Shown: in pieces, positions 45,629 through 58,876 of the stretch
How the letters are laid out: every line of letters starts with the position of its first letter
How positions within the stretch are numbered: position 1 is the first letter of the stretch
Origin: Torymus aiolomorphi
Lineage: Eukaryota > Arthropoda > Insecta > Hymenoptera > Torymidae
Length of the DNA: 64,000 bases
Direction of reading: 5' to 3'
Assembly: GCA_036365515.1 (NCBI GenBank)
Contig: CM070877.1
Coordinates: 115,274,011 to 115,338,010, forward strand
Program-made: the position numbers and the translations under genes
The notes under the pieces: generated by a model
Seen by the model: only the letters and a program-made list of their open reading frames with translations
The model's database searches: none
Told to the model about the DNA's origin: nothing

Positions 45629-46554
45629 CGTAGTTGAGTTGATAAGGTGTAAATATGTAATAATTTTCCAAAAGATGATGGTTTTAAATAAGACGAGATG
45701 TGTGATATATAGCAGAAACCGAACTTTTCTTTGTAAATGTTAAGTCAAACCATATCCATCTAGCGGACAAATGTACTAGTACATATACTCCTATAAGTAG
45801 GCGCACGTACATTTATATTACATACGCACAAAGATAAATACCTTTACATTGACTCTAATATCATTGACTATATATAAGCGTTAAGCGTGAAAAATTTGTT
45901 TGTGTGTTATCTCATTAGTGATCGCTATCCCAGGAAAAAAGTACCGAATCTCACAAATACGTCTAGCTAGGCATTACCGTCCTCTATCACGACAACAAAA
46001 ATTGTGCAAAAAAAACATGGGGTTTTCGAGAAAAAGGGCTCAAAACTGAGTGAAATTGTGTGTTACACGTTTAAAAGCTCGAAAAACTGCTGAAACAATA
46101 GCAGTTTGAAAATCACATTGAAAATTTTTTTTCTCAATGAAAGAATTTTCTCGGAATTTTTCGGCATCGCTGAACGCATGAAATTTTGATGAAACAAAAA
46201 AATAAAAAAACACGTGTAAAATATTTTTTCGAGTAGAACATAAATATTTTTATTTCAATATGATAGGTGAAATAGGCATACGCGGGCTGTCTGATTTGAG
46301 ATGGATTCGGCCATTTGGCTTTTATAACATTAATAAAGCCGAAGCAATATTGCCATTAAAAAAAAAAGATAAAAATATAATAACAAAAATCGAAACATTA
46401 ATGAGGTGCAATATACAATATCTCCTATGAATTATAAAGTTTCACATGAAACCGTTCTTGAGTAACTGCAGATTGGAAAAAGTGAAAAAATGTACATTTC
46501 AAATATCTTTGCACTCATCTCCCCTCCAGAAAATATAATGACAAAAAAAAAAAA

Positions 46555-47310
46555 AAAAAAATTTCGAATTAATAAACTCCCGAGAGCTGATTTTTTTTCA
46601 GTCCTAATGGATTATTTTTCGCTATTTTTCGCCCCCCCCCCCCCCCCCCCCCCCCCCCGGCAACATGCGAAAGGTTCCGAATCGATTTTCGTAAAGGCAA
46701 TTTTTTCAAAAAGCTATCGCAATATTTTGAAGTAATTTCAGCCATAAAATTTGTCTTAAATTAATAAACTAACGAGACATGATTTTTTCACCGTATATAT
46801 TATTCGTGTATTTTCCGCTATTTTAGCTCCTTTGCACCCCCCAAGCGAAAAGATCCGGTTCGAATTTCAAATCGCAAATTTTTTTCAATACTAGGGCAGT
46901 ATCTGAAAGAAATATCAGTCATAAAATTTGTCTTAAATTAATAAACTCACGAGACATGATTTTTTCACCGTATATATTATTCGTGTATTTTCGGCTATTT
47001 TAGCCCCTTTGCACCCCCCAAGCGAAAGGATCCGGTTCGAATTTCATATCGCCAATTATTTTGCAATGCTAGGGCAGCATCTCGAAGAAATATCAGCCAT
47101 AAAATTTGTCTTAAATTAATAAACTCACGAGACATGATTTTTTCTCGGTATTTTTCGTGTATTTTACGCTATTTTAGCCCCTTTGCACCCCCAAGCGAAA
47201 GGATCCGGTTCGAATTTCATATCGCCAATTTTTTTACAATGCTAGGGAAGCATCTCGAAGAAATATCAGTCATAAATTTGTCTTAAATTAATAAACTCAT
47301 GGTACCAATT
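46555..47310 (+). repeat. ~177-bp satellite, about four copies
   Basis: Units start with AAATTTGTCTTAAATTAATA at about 46746, 46924, 47101 and 47274, with a diverged first unit near 46559. Each contains CCTTTGCACCCCCCAAGCGA and GGATCCGGTTCGAATTTC. The C-run of the first unit has expanded to 27 C (46632-46658). Confidence 0.85.
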
Positions 47311-47559
47311 TTTTTTGTCATTTATTGTCTAGTCGCGGTGGTTTTAGGGATGATTTGGGGGATAATCACTTTGGAAATAACTTATTTTGTAGTTTGTAGA
47401 TGTTTTATGCATATCCCTAAGAGATAATATCAAAAAAACCGAATTTGGAAATTTTCGATATTTCGTTCACCGTGAACGTTCAGAACTTCAAACACATTTA
47501 TTTGTACAATCATGAAAAAAGTTATTAACATTTTTAAAGAGGGCTTATTGAATACATGA

Positions 47560-48091
47560 TTATCTACTCAATCTCCCAGTATGGAGGAAATAACTATTGT
47601 CTTGAAAATTTCTTGAAAAACACACAGAAAATGCAGTATCTCCACACTTACTGATTAATTAGATCTGAAATCTGATATATAATCCTTCAGCATGTATAAC
47701 ATAGTATGTGTAAAGTTTAAGATATTTGTAGAAAATGGAAAGGGATTTTTAGACTCAATAGTCGAAAAGGCGCATGTGCATTTCCAACTGAGACCACCTG
47801 ACCCTCGCTTAAATTTCACCAGAATGTTCACACACAATACAATGCATGCTTAGGAATTGTATATCTAATTTCAAATCTTTTCAATCAGCCAGTGTAGGAT
47901 AAATTTTTTTCTTGAAAATTTCTTGACAAGAGCACAAAAATTGCAATATCTCCACACTTGCTGATTATTTAGATCTAAAACTTGATATACAGTCCCTCAG
48001 TATGTATTGCATGGTGTGTGTAAAGTTTGAAATATGTTTAGAGAATGGAAACGCATCTTTTGGACTCAAAAGTCGAAAAGGCGCATATGAA
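47560..48091 (-). repeat. ~313-bp satellite, array 2, left part
   Basis: Units are anchored on AGTCGAAAAGGCGCATGTGC at 47760 and 48071 (311 bp). The sequence is the reverse complement of array 1. It is broken at 48092 by an inserted element and continues at 49526. The preceding 47310-47560 is AT-rich spacer. Confidence 0.8.
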
Positions 48092-49525
48092 CCCTATTAA
48101 AAATAATCACGTGAGTATTCACGTGAGTGCTCACTTGAGTTTTTCGACAATATTCTCACGTGAGTACTCACGTGAGTACTCACGTGAGAAGTAAAAAAAA
48201 TGGTTTAAAAAAAATTAGTAATCAATGTTTTTTTTACTAAACTATTACATAAATATTTTAACTTTAATTTTTGAATATACCTTTCAATCCTTAAATAGTA
48301 TAGGAAGATATCAAAAGCGAGGCAAGCCTCGTAATTACAACTCTTTTAAAAGAGTCGCGGTATTGACTAAGTCTTATGGCTTTATGTATTCTCGCCGGTG
48401 TTCATTTGCCTATGGAAATCGAGAAAGGGGTTGCCGCCTGGCGGTTAAAAGAGTTACTAGACGTGGAGTTCAGACGGGTCCTATCAGTTCCGCCGGTGAC
48501 CGCCAGGCGGCAACCCCTTTCTCGATTTCCATAGGCAAATGAACACCGGCAAGAATACATAAAGCCATAAGACTTAGTCAATATCGCGAGCAAATTTACG
48601 ATGTTTCAGATACAACAGATCCAAGCCAAGGACAAATGCAAACACACCAGATTTACCTTCCCCTTACTAATCATTTTTCTTTCAGGATCACATCAAGAAG
48701 ACGCACCTCATACACTAAACTCTCTCTCTCTCTCTCTCTCCTTTCACGCAAAGAGACGCAGCGACGTTATGCTGGCGGCTGATATTCAGTGCGCCTCAAA
48801 ACCGCAACGAATGCCTGACCGGACCGGCTGGCGGATGCGGCGTCTCCCTCTGGGTGAATCTTTTTCCTCTAAAACTTTCTGCTGCATATCACCTTTACCT
48901 ACCTATATAAATTACTCATCTATTTTTTCTGTCTAATAAAGTCATTCTACGCGTCTCAACAACTAACTTAAGATAAATGGGTTTTTACTCCTAGCGAGGT
49001 TTTTCCCCATTCTACACTCCACATAGTAGTCCAGCCATACAACCGTTTTTGCTCTATAACTTCTGATAGTGTGGAAATGCCCTCACAGGGTAACGCACAA
49101 CTTCCTCTTTTTGATTTCCTTCTTTAAGGAGATGTAACTGGAATCGCCCAGGCTCCTCCTACGTGGATTCATATCTACGTAAGGGGCTCCTGGACGGTGA
49201 TCCGGGCAGGCTGTACCTCACTGGTAGGGGGCGACGGAGGGGGCCCCCACCATCCCTTCTTTCTTTCTTTCTTTTCAATATCGCGACTCTTTTAAAAGAG
49301 TTGTAATTACGAGGCTTGCCTCGCTTTTGATATCTCCCTATACTATTTAAGGATTGAAAGGTATACGCAAAAATTAAAGTTAAAATATTTATGTAATAGT
49401 TCAGTAAAAAAAACATTGATTACTAATTTTTTTTAAACTATTTTTTTCACTTCTCACGTGAGTACTCACGTGAGTACTCACGTGAGAATATGGTCGAAAA
49501 CCTCACGTGATTATTTTTAATAGGG
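48092..49525. mobile_element. TIR element inserted in the satellite, with CACGTGAG repeats
   Basis: Ends CCCTATTAAAAATAATCACG and its complement are followed inward by CACGTGAGTACT-type 12-bp repeats on both sides (48109-48190, 49455-49510) and by about 160 bp of matching arm (48200-48370 against 49285-49445). Outside, AA flanks both ends; removing the element and one AA restores the satellite. Nested inside is a second inverted pair (48363-48449 / 48498-48588). The remaining centre (48595-49280) has a TTTTTCTTTCAG acceptor-like site (about 48694), a CT run, AATAAA (48937) and no recognised protein. Confidence 0.8.
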
Positions 49526-50352
49526 AATTTCCAACGAAGACCACCTGATCCTTGCTCAAAGTTTACCAAAATGTCCTCACACAATGCAATACATGCTGAG
49601 GGATTGTATATCCAATTTCAGACGTTTTCAATCAGCCAGTGTTGGGGAAATAAACTTTTTACTTAAAAATTTCCTGAAAAACACTCAAAAAAGGCAATAA
49701 CTCAACACTTGATGATTATTTAGATCTCAAATTCGGTATACAATCCCTCAGCATGTATTGCATGGTGTGTGTAATGTTAGAAATATGTTGAGAGAATGGC
49801 AATGTATCTTTTGGACTCAAAAGTCGAAAAGGCGCATGTGCATTTCCAACTAAAACCACCAGACCCTTGCTCAAAGTTTACCAAAATGTCCTCACACAAT
49901 GCAATACATGCTGAGGGATTGTATATCCAATTTCAGACCTTTTCGATCAGCTAGTTTTGGGAAATAACTTTTTTTCTTGAAAATTTCCTAAAAAATACAC
50001 AAAAAAGGCCTTAATATAACTCAACACTTGCTGAATATTTAGATCTCAAATTCGATATAGAATCCCTCAGCATGTATTGCATGGTGTGTGTAAAGTTAGA
50101 AATATGTTGAGGGAATGGCAATGTATCTTTTGAACTCAAAAGTCGAAAAGGCGCATGTGCATTTCCAACTAAAACCACCAGACCTTTGCTCAAAGTTTAC
50201 CAAAATGTCCTCACACAATGTAATACATGCTGAGGGATTGTATATTCAATTTCAGACCTTTTCGATCAGCCAGTTTTGGGAAATAACTTTTTTTCTTGAA
50301 AATTTCCTAAAAAACACACAAAAAAGGCAATAACTCAACACTTGCTGATTGA
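49526..50352 (-). repeat. ~313-bp satellite, array 2, right part
   Basis: Resumes at AATTTCCAACGAAGACCACC. Anchors at 49822 and 50141 (319 bp). The unit ends abruptly near 50352 (CTTGCTGATT). Confidence 0.8.
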
Positions 50353-51250
50353 TATTGACTTTGAGGTCATGTTACCGTACTTAATTCATAAGAGTATAAG
50401 AATGATAGAAATGCGCTCCAGTAATGCATCTCAGACATCTCATGTATATCTGAGTTGACTTTATCTTTCTGAGAGTACTAGTCTATGTTTTTATTAAACA
50501 TAATTAAATAAAAAAATGAAAATATGTAACTTTTCAGTTTGACAGTTCTAAAAAATAAACAAGCAGTGCCTTATTACTAAATCTGAAAAATTGCATAACT
50601 TCATTCTTTTTTTATTAAATTATACCTACTTACAAAAAGATAAAATCAGCTTAAAAATGATGCCATGCAATGCATTAAGAAGCAGATTTCTATCATTCTT
50701 ATTCTCTTTTAAATTAAGTTCGAAAACACGTAACCTCAAAGTAAATATCAAATATGTTAAAGGAGACCACAAAGTGGTCATACAGTATTAAAATACTTAC
50801 AGACTAGATCTGGTTCCATGGATAATCTGGAAGATGAAGCTGTCAGATGCATGTATCAGGAAGCCCTTCACTTAAGGTTGCCCACTGTAATGCCACTGTG
50901 TAGTTTTTTCAAAGTTGCAGTTCCCAATTTGGTGCTATTTTCTTAAAAGTCTCCTGCCTTATGATGGTCATATTAATAGTCATATCGAGAGTCCATTATA
51001 ACTTCCAATCGATGCTGAAGAACTGTACTGGGAAAAAAATTTGGTTTAGTAAATAACGGTTGTTCTTTTAGATTTGAATACCCTGACACGTGTAGAAAAG
51101 AAAAGGGAAAACAAAAATAGAAATTTTTTGGATTCAATATGAAAAATAATTACATTACAGAAAAAAAAAATAAAGAAATGGATTATCAATAATATCTTTT
51201 ACAAAATTCTACTTAGAATAAATTATCACACTGTTACCTATGGGTACTAC
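50353..51250. other. Non-coding, no recognised element
   Basis: AT-rich DNA between the satellite and P-like copy 2. No terminus, repeat family or credible ORF was identified. Confidence 0.4.
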
Positions 51251-51573
51251 CAACGAATATAGACGCTTATAGAAGCGTATTTTAGATGGGGAGCGAGGCC
51301 AAATAGTTCCGCTACGACCGAGGGATGGCGTTAGCATCAAAATTTTATGCTTTTCTTTTGAATTGCCGCGCCAGTTGCGGTGAGCTGAGCACAGGCTGCA
51401 CAGATAGTGTCGACTGTTGATCTATCTCGCTGTAAAACACCTTGAATCATTTGATAAAATTAAATTCATATAAATATAACAAATGAAATGCAGATTGAAA
51501 TGCAAATATATATCAAAATTTTCTAAACGTATTTGTGCATAGTTATTACGCTTGAAGGTGTTTTATACCGAAA

Positions 51574-52905
51574 CTTGTTGGTTAAAAAGATATTAACAAT
51601 TTAATTGTTCAACTGGCTGTAAAAATGATATATATTCAAAAATGTTTATTATATAAAAGTCGATCGAGTTATTGCAAATTCAGCTCTGCACTCGCTATAA
51701 TTTCATTTAACGTTCCAACTTTCATTTTTATTCAAATTTTTTTTTTTACTCATAATACCTCATTTTGAAGATGAGATCTTCTCCTATCGATATAGAAATA
51801 AATATTTACGTATATGATAAAAAAAATTAATAACATTATAAACCAAGGTACGAGTAAAATAGTATATTACACAACAAGGGAGGTAAAGAGTTGGCCAGTC
51901 CAGAGCACGTGTAAATTGACACCCGAGCCGAAGGCGAGGGTGGCAAACATGTGCTCTGGAGTGGCCCTCTTTACCCCCATGTTGCGTATACGATTTTTCA
52001 TCATACCCGGGCCGAAATTACCACATTCGCGTTTCGGAGCAGGGAGCGAAAGTGGTACTTTCGGCCAGGGTATGGGGAAAAATGTATTATCCCTTTATTT
52101 AGTGATTCATTTGAACACATTCTTTTGAAATGGTAATATTAAGACCAACATATGATTATTATTTAATTTAAAACAAAGGATTTAAAATATAGTCACGTTT
52201 TATTATTACCATTGGATTTAGTGAAATAGTGGTTAAAGCTTTAAGCGCGCAAAGGCCGTACGCGCAAGGGACAATTGTTTGATATGATAACCTATGAATT
52301 GCTCTTTTCTACGTAAAATAATTTACTTTACTTATAAACATGCAATAAATTATTTATTTACTAATATTTTTATTTTTTATTTATTTAAAAAAGTAATAAA
52401 AAGAAGACTCTTCATTATCTATTTTCATAAATATAATCTTTTATATGCGGAACTCATGCGCGTAAGCGCATCTCTGTGCGCTTATAAGTTTAATCGCTAT
52501 TTTACTTGAGGTCATAATGAAAATTAAACATCACTATGTATCAAATTCTTTAATGTACAATAAAGAATAATCCTATGTGAAAAAATGGGTTCAAATTTGT
52601 TATTAAATAGAAGAAAATTACATTTTTCACTGATATCTTTGATTTATAATGTTATTAATTTTTTTTTTCATATAATATGTAAATATTTATTTCTATATCG
52701 ATAGGAGAAGATCTCATTTTCAAAATGAGGATTATAAGTAAAATAAATTTGAATAAGAATGAAAGTTAGAACGTTAAATGAAATTATAGTGAGTGCCGAT
52801 CTGAATTTGCAATAACTCGACTTTTATATCATAAACATTTTTTAATGTGTATCATTCTTACAGCCAGTCGAACAATTAAATTGTTAATATCTTTTTTGTT
52901 AATTT
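51574..52905. mobile_element. Foldback element nested in P-like copy 2
   Basis: 51574-51842 pairs with 52648-52905 (for example TCTTCTCCTATCGATATAGA against its complement). The outer ends are GTTAAAAAGATATTAACAAT and its complement. The centre contains another inverted pair around GTCCAGAGCACGTGT and ACATGTGCTCTGG (51895-51962) and an AT-rich remainder. No transposase. Confidence 0.75.
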
Positions 52906-54405
52906 CTTTTATGTTTGTAATAGTTTCTGTTTGTAATTTACCGTTTGATATCTTGAAAATATTTGAAGTGACATTATATTTCGTAAAACACCTATATGAA
53001 ATTTTACCATTCTAATTAAATGCCTTCTTTGGTAGATAAAAAGATGTTGCAGCTATTTCAAAATCATGGGGTAGTGAAACAATATCAGTATGAATTTTTA
53101 AAAACAAGGAACGTAAAAATCGACTGTTCGTTACAAACAAGATTGTTTATTCTCCTTGAATTCATGAATTATCCATCAATATGTTCTGCTCTCAGTTAAT
53201 ATGTGTTTACACAAATATTTGTAATATTTTGCACGTTGCCTCCGTAACTTGATTTCAATAATTATTTAAAACAATACAGATATTATATGCAAACTCAATA
53301 TTATTCGATGGAAACCAAGCGGGAAGGTGGCAGATATCTTCCATCAGGATAGGATAGGAAACACAGGAAGGTTAGGTTAGGGAACAACGAGTAATGAATA
53401 TATTTGCAAATATTAGAAATATGCAAAAAAAAAATGAACTGCAGAAATGAACATAACGTTACAACGCGAAACTTTTCACTAGAATTTATTTAAAAAACTA
53501 TAAATAATTATTAACATCATTATTGTCCTTATACATGCATACATGCAACTAAATATTATTGATTTGAAATTTAAAACTATTATCATGCATTACACCGAAT
53601 TTACTAGCTTAAAATTACCAGAATAAAGTATTAAAATCGAAATAAAACGTCAAGACGAGGATAAAAAATATTTTTTTTTTTTCTGAAATTTTTTTCACCG
53701 TTACAAAGTTTTGTCTATGAGGAAGCAAAAAGATAATCGCCACCCACGTACCTCAAAAATTGCAGAATATTTTTTATTAACATATAATACAGCATATGCA
53801 TGCAACATTGGTGTTGGCAAAAAAGATGAATAAAATGTGACATTATAAATTTTGAAATTCTACTTGAAAATGTTATGCAATAAATATTGTAATATGATGG
53901 AAATTATAATTATTGAATGAATGTAATACAAGTTTTTGTAAAATTAAATATAATATAGTCAAATACACAAACTTTTCTATTATTAAAGATGCTGAATTAA
54001 AAGTTATTTATGTTGTATAAATTAAAGAAGTGGAAAATTTCTACAAAGAAATTTCAAATTTAAAATAATAGCTAGTATAACTTTGATTAAAGAAAATCAT
54101 AAAAATTATCATCACAAATTTAGTGTATTAATAGTCAATAAACGTCACCTTTTATAGTATCGCAAATATTATGTTCCGTAAAGAAATATATATGTATTTA
54201 ATAATTGGCAAAAGACAACACAATAAGCACAGAATTTTGCCGAAATTGAGTAATGAAAAAATAATTATATTGCCACATAGTAATATCTATATATATATAT
54301 ATATATATATAGTATTTTGACTTATCCTTACGTATTAAATAAATTATTTTAATAAAATATATAATATTTAATAAATAAATTAATTAAAGAAATATTTAAT
54401 ATCTT

Positions 54406-57400
54406 TTATTCATGACTCAATTTCTGCAATTTAGCATTAGGCTTGTTACCAGCAAAATCTATTTTTGTTTTCTTTTTAGCGTCTCGTAAGTCAGTATTTA
54501 TCCATTTTATTTTATAAAAAATATAAACTCTAACAAAAAACGCGATTAGACTCTCGATGGGATTTACAAGGACCGTCAGTAACCCAAAACTGTTCATGAC
54601 GTTCCAGAATTTTAGACGTGATTTTATCAATCAAAACCTGACTAACTTTTGTATTGTGACTTATTTCGAGAAATAATGCATCAAAAGTTTCGATAGTCGT
54701 GATAATGACATTGTAAAAATCATCCGAAGGTACACAAAGATTTCCAAGTTCATTCGTTACATTAAATATTTTATACGCTTTGGAAAAAATTAATAAATCA
54801 TCATTACTTTCAAAATTACGGTTGACTCTAGTTAAAGAAGCTTCACAGTCTAAACAATTAAATTTTGAAATACATTTCGCCGCTATATATCCAGCAACAT
54901 ACTTCATTGCTCCACGTAATGGAGTAGATGAAATTTGATAATTTGGATTAGAATTATTCTCATTTCTTTCACGGTCATCATTATTTTCACCATAATAAAC
55001 AAATTCATTTACTCCATTCACGGCGCCATCGAACGGAATTTCGTTGCAATCGTCGTCAATATCATTGTTTGATGAAATTTGATAATTTGGATTAGAATTA
55101 TTCTCATTTCTTTCATGGTCATCATTATTTTCACCATAATTAACAAATTCATTTACTCCATTCACGGCGCCATCGAACGGAATTTCGTTGCAATCGTCGT
55201 CAATATCATTGTTTATTAATTCATCATTTTGACTACTTGCATTTTCTTCGAAGATATTGTTGTAATTTGCAGGAAAATTACTATTAATACTAAACTCTTC
55301 ATTAAATACTGACACAGAATTGGTTACGTTTTCTGGTGGTTCTTGTAAATCAATAACATTTATAGTTTTCACACAACTTGCTAGTAACGGTACTGTTTCG
55401 TCAGATTCGCAATTCGTTAATTTAGATGTAGACATTAAATTTGCAGTGATAGTGTATTGCAAATTATGCCTTACTTGCATTGCAGTTGGATTTTGATTGT
55501 GACCAGAACGAGCCCTTAAAACTGCGAATAAATTTTCTATTGGATCTTGATTTAAACGCGTCGTTAATAAATACACTCCTCCATTTTCTGCCATATCTTC
55601 CCATTGTAAAATTATACTATTAACCGTCAAATAAAAACCATTAAAACATGGAGGATTACTGTTTTTATCAACGCATTGCCACGTCTCGATCCAATTTAAA
55701 GATTCTTTTAAATACTGTAAAACTTGAGGATTTAATTTTGATAGAGGACGGCGCAAAGGAATTTTATCATGTGGACTTCTACTATTCAAACAATCGAAAA
55801 GATCGTTAACTTTTTTAATGAAATTTGCGGTTTCTGTACAATTGGGATGAGTAAAAGGTTGCTTTGGTGCTACCGCACCTGCTAATAAGGCTTTCGAAAC
55901 ACTATTACTAAAAATTTGAGCAGCAAGACTAACTTTCATTCGTTTAAAACTATCTGGATCTAGATGTTCTTCCGTTAATTTAGGTGCCGATTTACTTGGT
56001 AGATATTTTTCGCGGTTTCTTAATTCACGAATCGCGCCCCATGCAACTGATTCCCTATTAATTTTGAAATCACGTGTACGAAAAGTATTACGCAGGCACT
56101 TGAGTAAATGTGGAGCATCAAAATTAAAGAAAATTTTACAGTTATTTGTCTGAAAAAATGGCTTGTTTGGTTATTCCCATTTTTCTTATGGCTGATTGAT
56201 TTGGCGTTCCTTGGTCGCATACCATTGATTTTAATGTAAAACCGGTGTTTTTCACGTACTCTATAACATCTAAAATTATTTTGAACAACAATTTCCCACT
56301 TACACTGTTACAGGAAACATAGTAGCAAATAGGCTGTCTCCAATCAGTCTGCCTACCTCTTAACATAAAAACTAAAATATGATTACCATGAGTTTTCTCG
56401 CGACCATGTTTTCCCATATCAGTGTAACCTTCAATTAAATCTTTTTTTGGATTGTAATCTAGCCACGATTTAATACTCATTTCATCCCACATTAATACAC
56501 ACTCTCGTTCTTTTACTGTCATCATGCTTGATTTTAGTTGCAATAATTTTAATAATTTAGTGTTGTTACCGGGAGTTAAATCAAGTTCGTTAATCCATCG
56601 TCTTATTAAACTAACACACGGCAAAGCAAACTCTTTTTGGTCACGCAAATAACTGTAAACTTTTGGAGATTTATAAAATAAATTTATAGCAAATTCTTTT
56701 TCTTCATCGGACCATTTTCTTTGTCTAATATGATTGATTTGCATTTTAAAAAAATTTAAGACGTTGGCATTAAGCTTCAAATAGTTATTATAAAAAGAAA
56801 CTGCTTCCTTAGATTTTTCAATTTTATGCTCCAAATTTTTTATTCTTTTATTTTTGTTACGAATTTCTGCAGCAAGTTTATTAGATTTTTCTTTATACCT
56901 TTGTTGCTTCACATTTGCTTCTTTGGTAATTTTTTTTGCATATTTACACTCTTTATCTTTGTGCGATAACTGTTCTTTTAAACTAGCAATTTCATGTTGA
57001 AGTTGTTCAACTACACTTTGATATTTGTTACTTTTATCGGTATTTATAGAATCAACGGTAGAGTTACAATCAAAATTCAACTTGCTTTGCATTCCTGAAC
57101 AAGATGGCTCATTTGGATCATAACTTTCTAGCATGTTATCGCTAGTTTCTCTTAAAGATTCATCAAAGCTAAATTTAAATCAACAGTTGATCTATCAAAA
57201 CAAGGAGCAAGGACATCAATTTCAAGGCCATCATGTTCATTAGCGTCATTGGAATCATCTGAATCAGTAGCTAAGCCCTGTTGAATAGGTATAGCAGTAT
57301 TTTTTAATTTTGTCATACCAGAACCAATTACAAAGTCCTCTGCAGCAAAATGAATATTACAAAGCCGCTTGTTTGCCAGGCCTTTGTCATCCAGATCAAG

Positions 57401-57440
57401 AAGTTTGGTATTGCCTGAGCGAAGAATCCAGTCTAATTGT
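54406..57440 (-). pseudogene. P-type (THAP9-like) transposase, main exon, copy 2
   Basis: From the acceptor at 57440 the exon reads QLDWILRSGN and the second half of the THAP finger (LCNIHFAAEDF ... NTAIPIQ), then an acidic linker with a frame break near 57170. The ORF at 57134-56142 has a Lys-rich coiled coil (about residues 45-105), a helix-turn-helix-like RDQKEFALPCVSLIRRWINE, and catalytic-type MWDEMSIKSWLDYN and MVCDQGTPNQSA. A one-base shift near 56160 leads to FFNFDAPHLLKCLRNTF and the 55939-54530 ORF, which has NQDPIENLFAVLRARSGH. A 47-codon acidic segment is duplicated in tandem (54926-55207). A last frameshift near 54550 precedes FFVRVYIFYKIKW. Three frame breaks make it a pseudogene as sequenced. 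Confidence 0.88.
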
Positions 57441-57518
57441 CTAATTTTTGAAAAATTATGATGATCAACATTCAGAATGTAAAGTTACAAAATAGTAAGA
57501 AAGGAATACACATCAAGA

Positions 57519-58876
57519 CCACAGATACATATCAAGCAATTTCTCAAGTAATTACTTAAGTTACAACTTAATAATTCTTAATCCGCAAATACCCTCGAGA
57601 TGCGAGTTCCACATAGAAGCTGTGCGAAACACAAACAGGCCAAATACACTAAGTTGCAAATTAAAAATGATTAAGCTTCAAAATAATCTGGCATGCACGT
57701 TTTACGTAGTAGACCTGAGGTACGCAAACATGATAAAAACAAAACTGCTATTTAAAAAATGTTTAAACCCCAAATACCCTGGGGTAGTAAGTTCACCCTT
57801 GCAGAAGGAATGGAGCACGCAGACAGGCCAAATGAACTAGATTTCAAATTGAAAATTAATAACCTTAAAATAGCTTGGGAATGCACATTTTACGTAGTAG
57901 AAGTGGAGCACGCAGACATATTAAAAACAGTAAACTGCTAGTTAAAAATTTCAAATCGCCTGAGGATGCAAGTTCCGCGTAGAAAGAGTGGGTCAGGCAA
58001 ACACGCTAAAAATAGTGAACTGCTATTTAATAAATTATTAATCCTGAAATTGCCTGGGAGTGCGAGTTCTATACGTAGGAGGTGTGAGGCACGCAGACAC
58101 GCTAAAGGAACCGAATTGCAAATTCAAAATTATTAAGCCGCAAAGTAGCCTGGGGATGCACGTTTTACGTTGTAGGTTCGAGGCAAGCAGACAAGATAGA
58201 AACAGTAAACTATTAGTGACAAAATCTAAAACCCCGAATAGCCTGGTGAAAGTTCCGCATCAAAGGAGTGGGGCACGCAGTCGCGCTAATAACAATAACA
58301 TGCTATTTAAAAAATTCTACTAAATAGCCTGCGAATGACGCCGACACGCAAACGGGCTAGGACAGCAAGCTGCTCATTATGAAATTTTAGACGCCAAAAG
58401 TTCTGGGCATACAAGTTCTACGTAGAAAGTGTAGGGACACACCGACGGGTTAAAGACCACTTTTTGAATTATTAAGAAGTTGTGTCACACACCTTCTACG
58501 AGCAACTCGCATGGCCAGATTATTTGAGGTTTAGTAATTTTTAAGTTGCAACTTGGCGTCTTCAGCTTGTCTACGTGACGTCACTTCTACAACATGGAAC
58601 TTAAATCCCCAGGCTTTTTGGCGTTTAAAATTTTTTAAATAGCAGTTAATTAGCGTTAGCCGGTCTGCGTGTCCCACACCTTCTACGTAAAACGTGCATC
58701 CCCAAGCTATTTTAAGGTTTAATAATTTGTTTAGTGTATTTGGCCTGTCTGCGTCTCGCACAGCTTCTACGTGGAACTCGCATCCCCAGGGTGTTTGCAG
58801 TTTAAGAATTATAAAGTTGCACCTCAAGTAATAACTTACGTAATTACTTAAGGATTTGCTTGAGATATGCCTGTGG
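57519..58876. mobile_element. Foldback element of ~95-bp repeats in the transposase intron
   Basis: The outer ends (CCACAGATACATATCAAGCA at 57519 and the complement of CCACAGGCATATCTCAAGCA at 58876) pair over about 130 bp, including TAAGTAATTAC. The interior is a chain of units with GYGAGTTCYRCRTAGAAG, GGCACGCAGACA and TTAAAA blocks, plus-oriented to about 58480 and inverted at 58500-58866. The shared GTGGAACTCGCATCCCC links it to the 92-bp repeats at 38935-40830. Confidence 0.8.

Larger units (their letters stand above)
42868..46313 (-). mobile_element. Autonomous-type DNA transposon with ~0.5-kb TIRs
   Basis: The left arm (42868-43452) and right arm (45817-46313) are inverted copies starting at ATGGCCGAATCCATCTCAAA; the left arm has about 85 extra bp (43141-43226). 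Three minus-strand ORFs fill the centre and nearly abut, consistent with one gene broken by frameshifts. No clear target duplication could be read. The encoded protein resembles an uncharacterised DDE-like family widespread in invertebrate genomes. Confidence 0.8.

Noticed and set aside
48225..49416. Two similar ORFs beginning MFFLLNYYINILTLIF on opposite strands
   Set aside because: They are the two inverted arms of the 48092-49525 element read in opposite directions, not paralogous genes.
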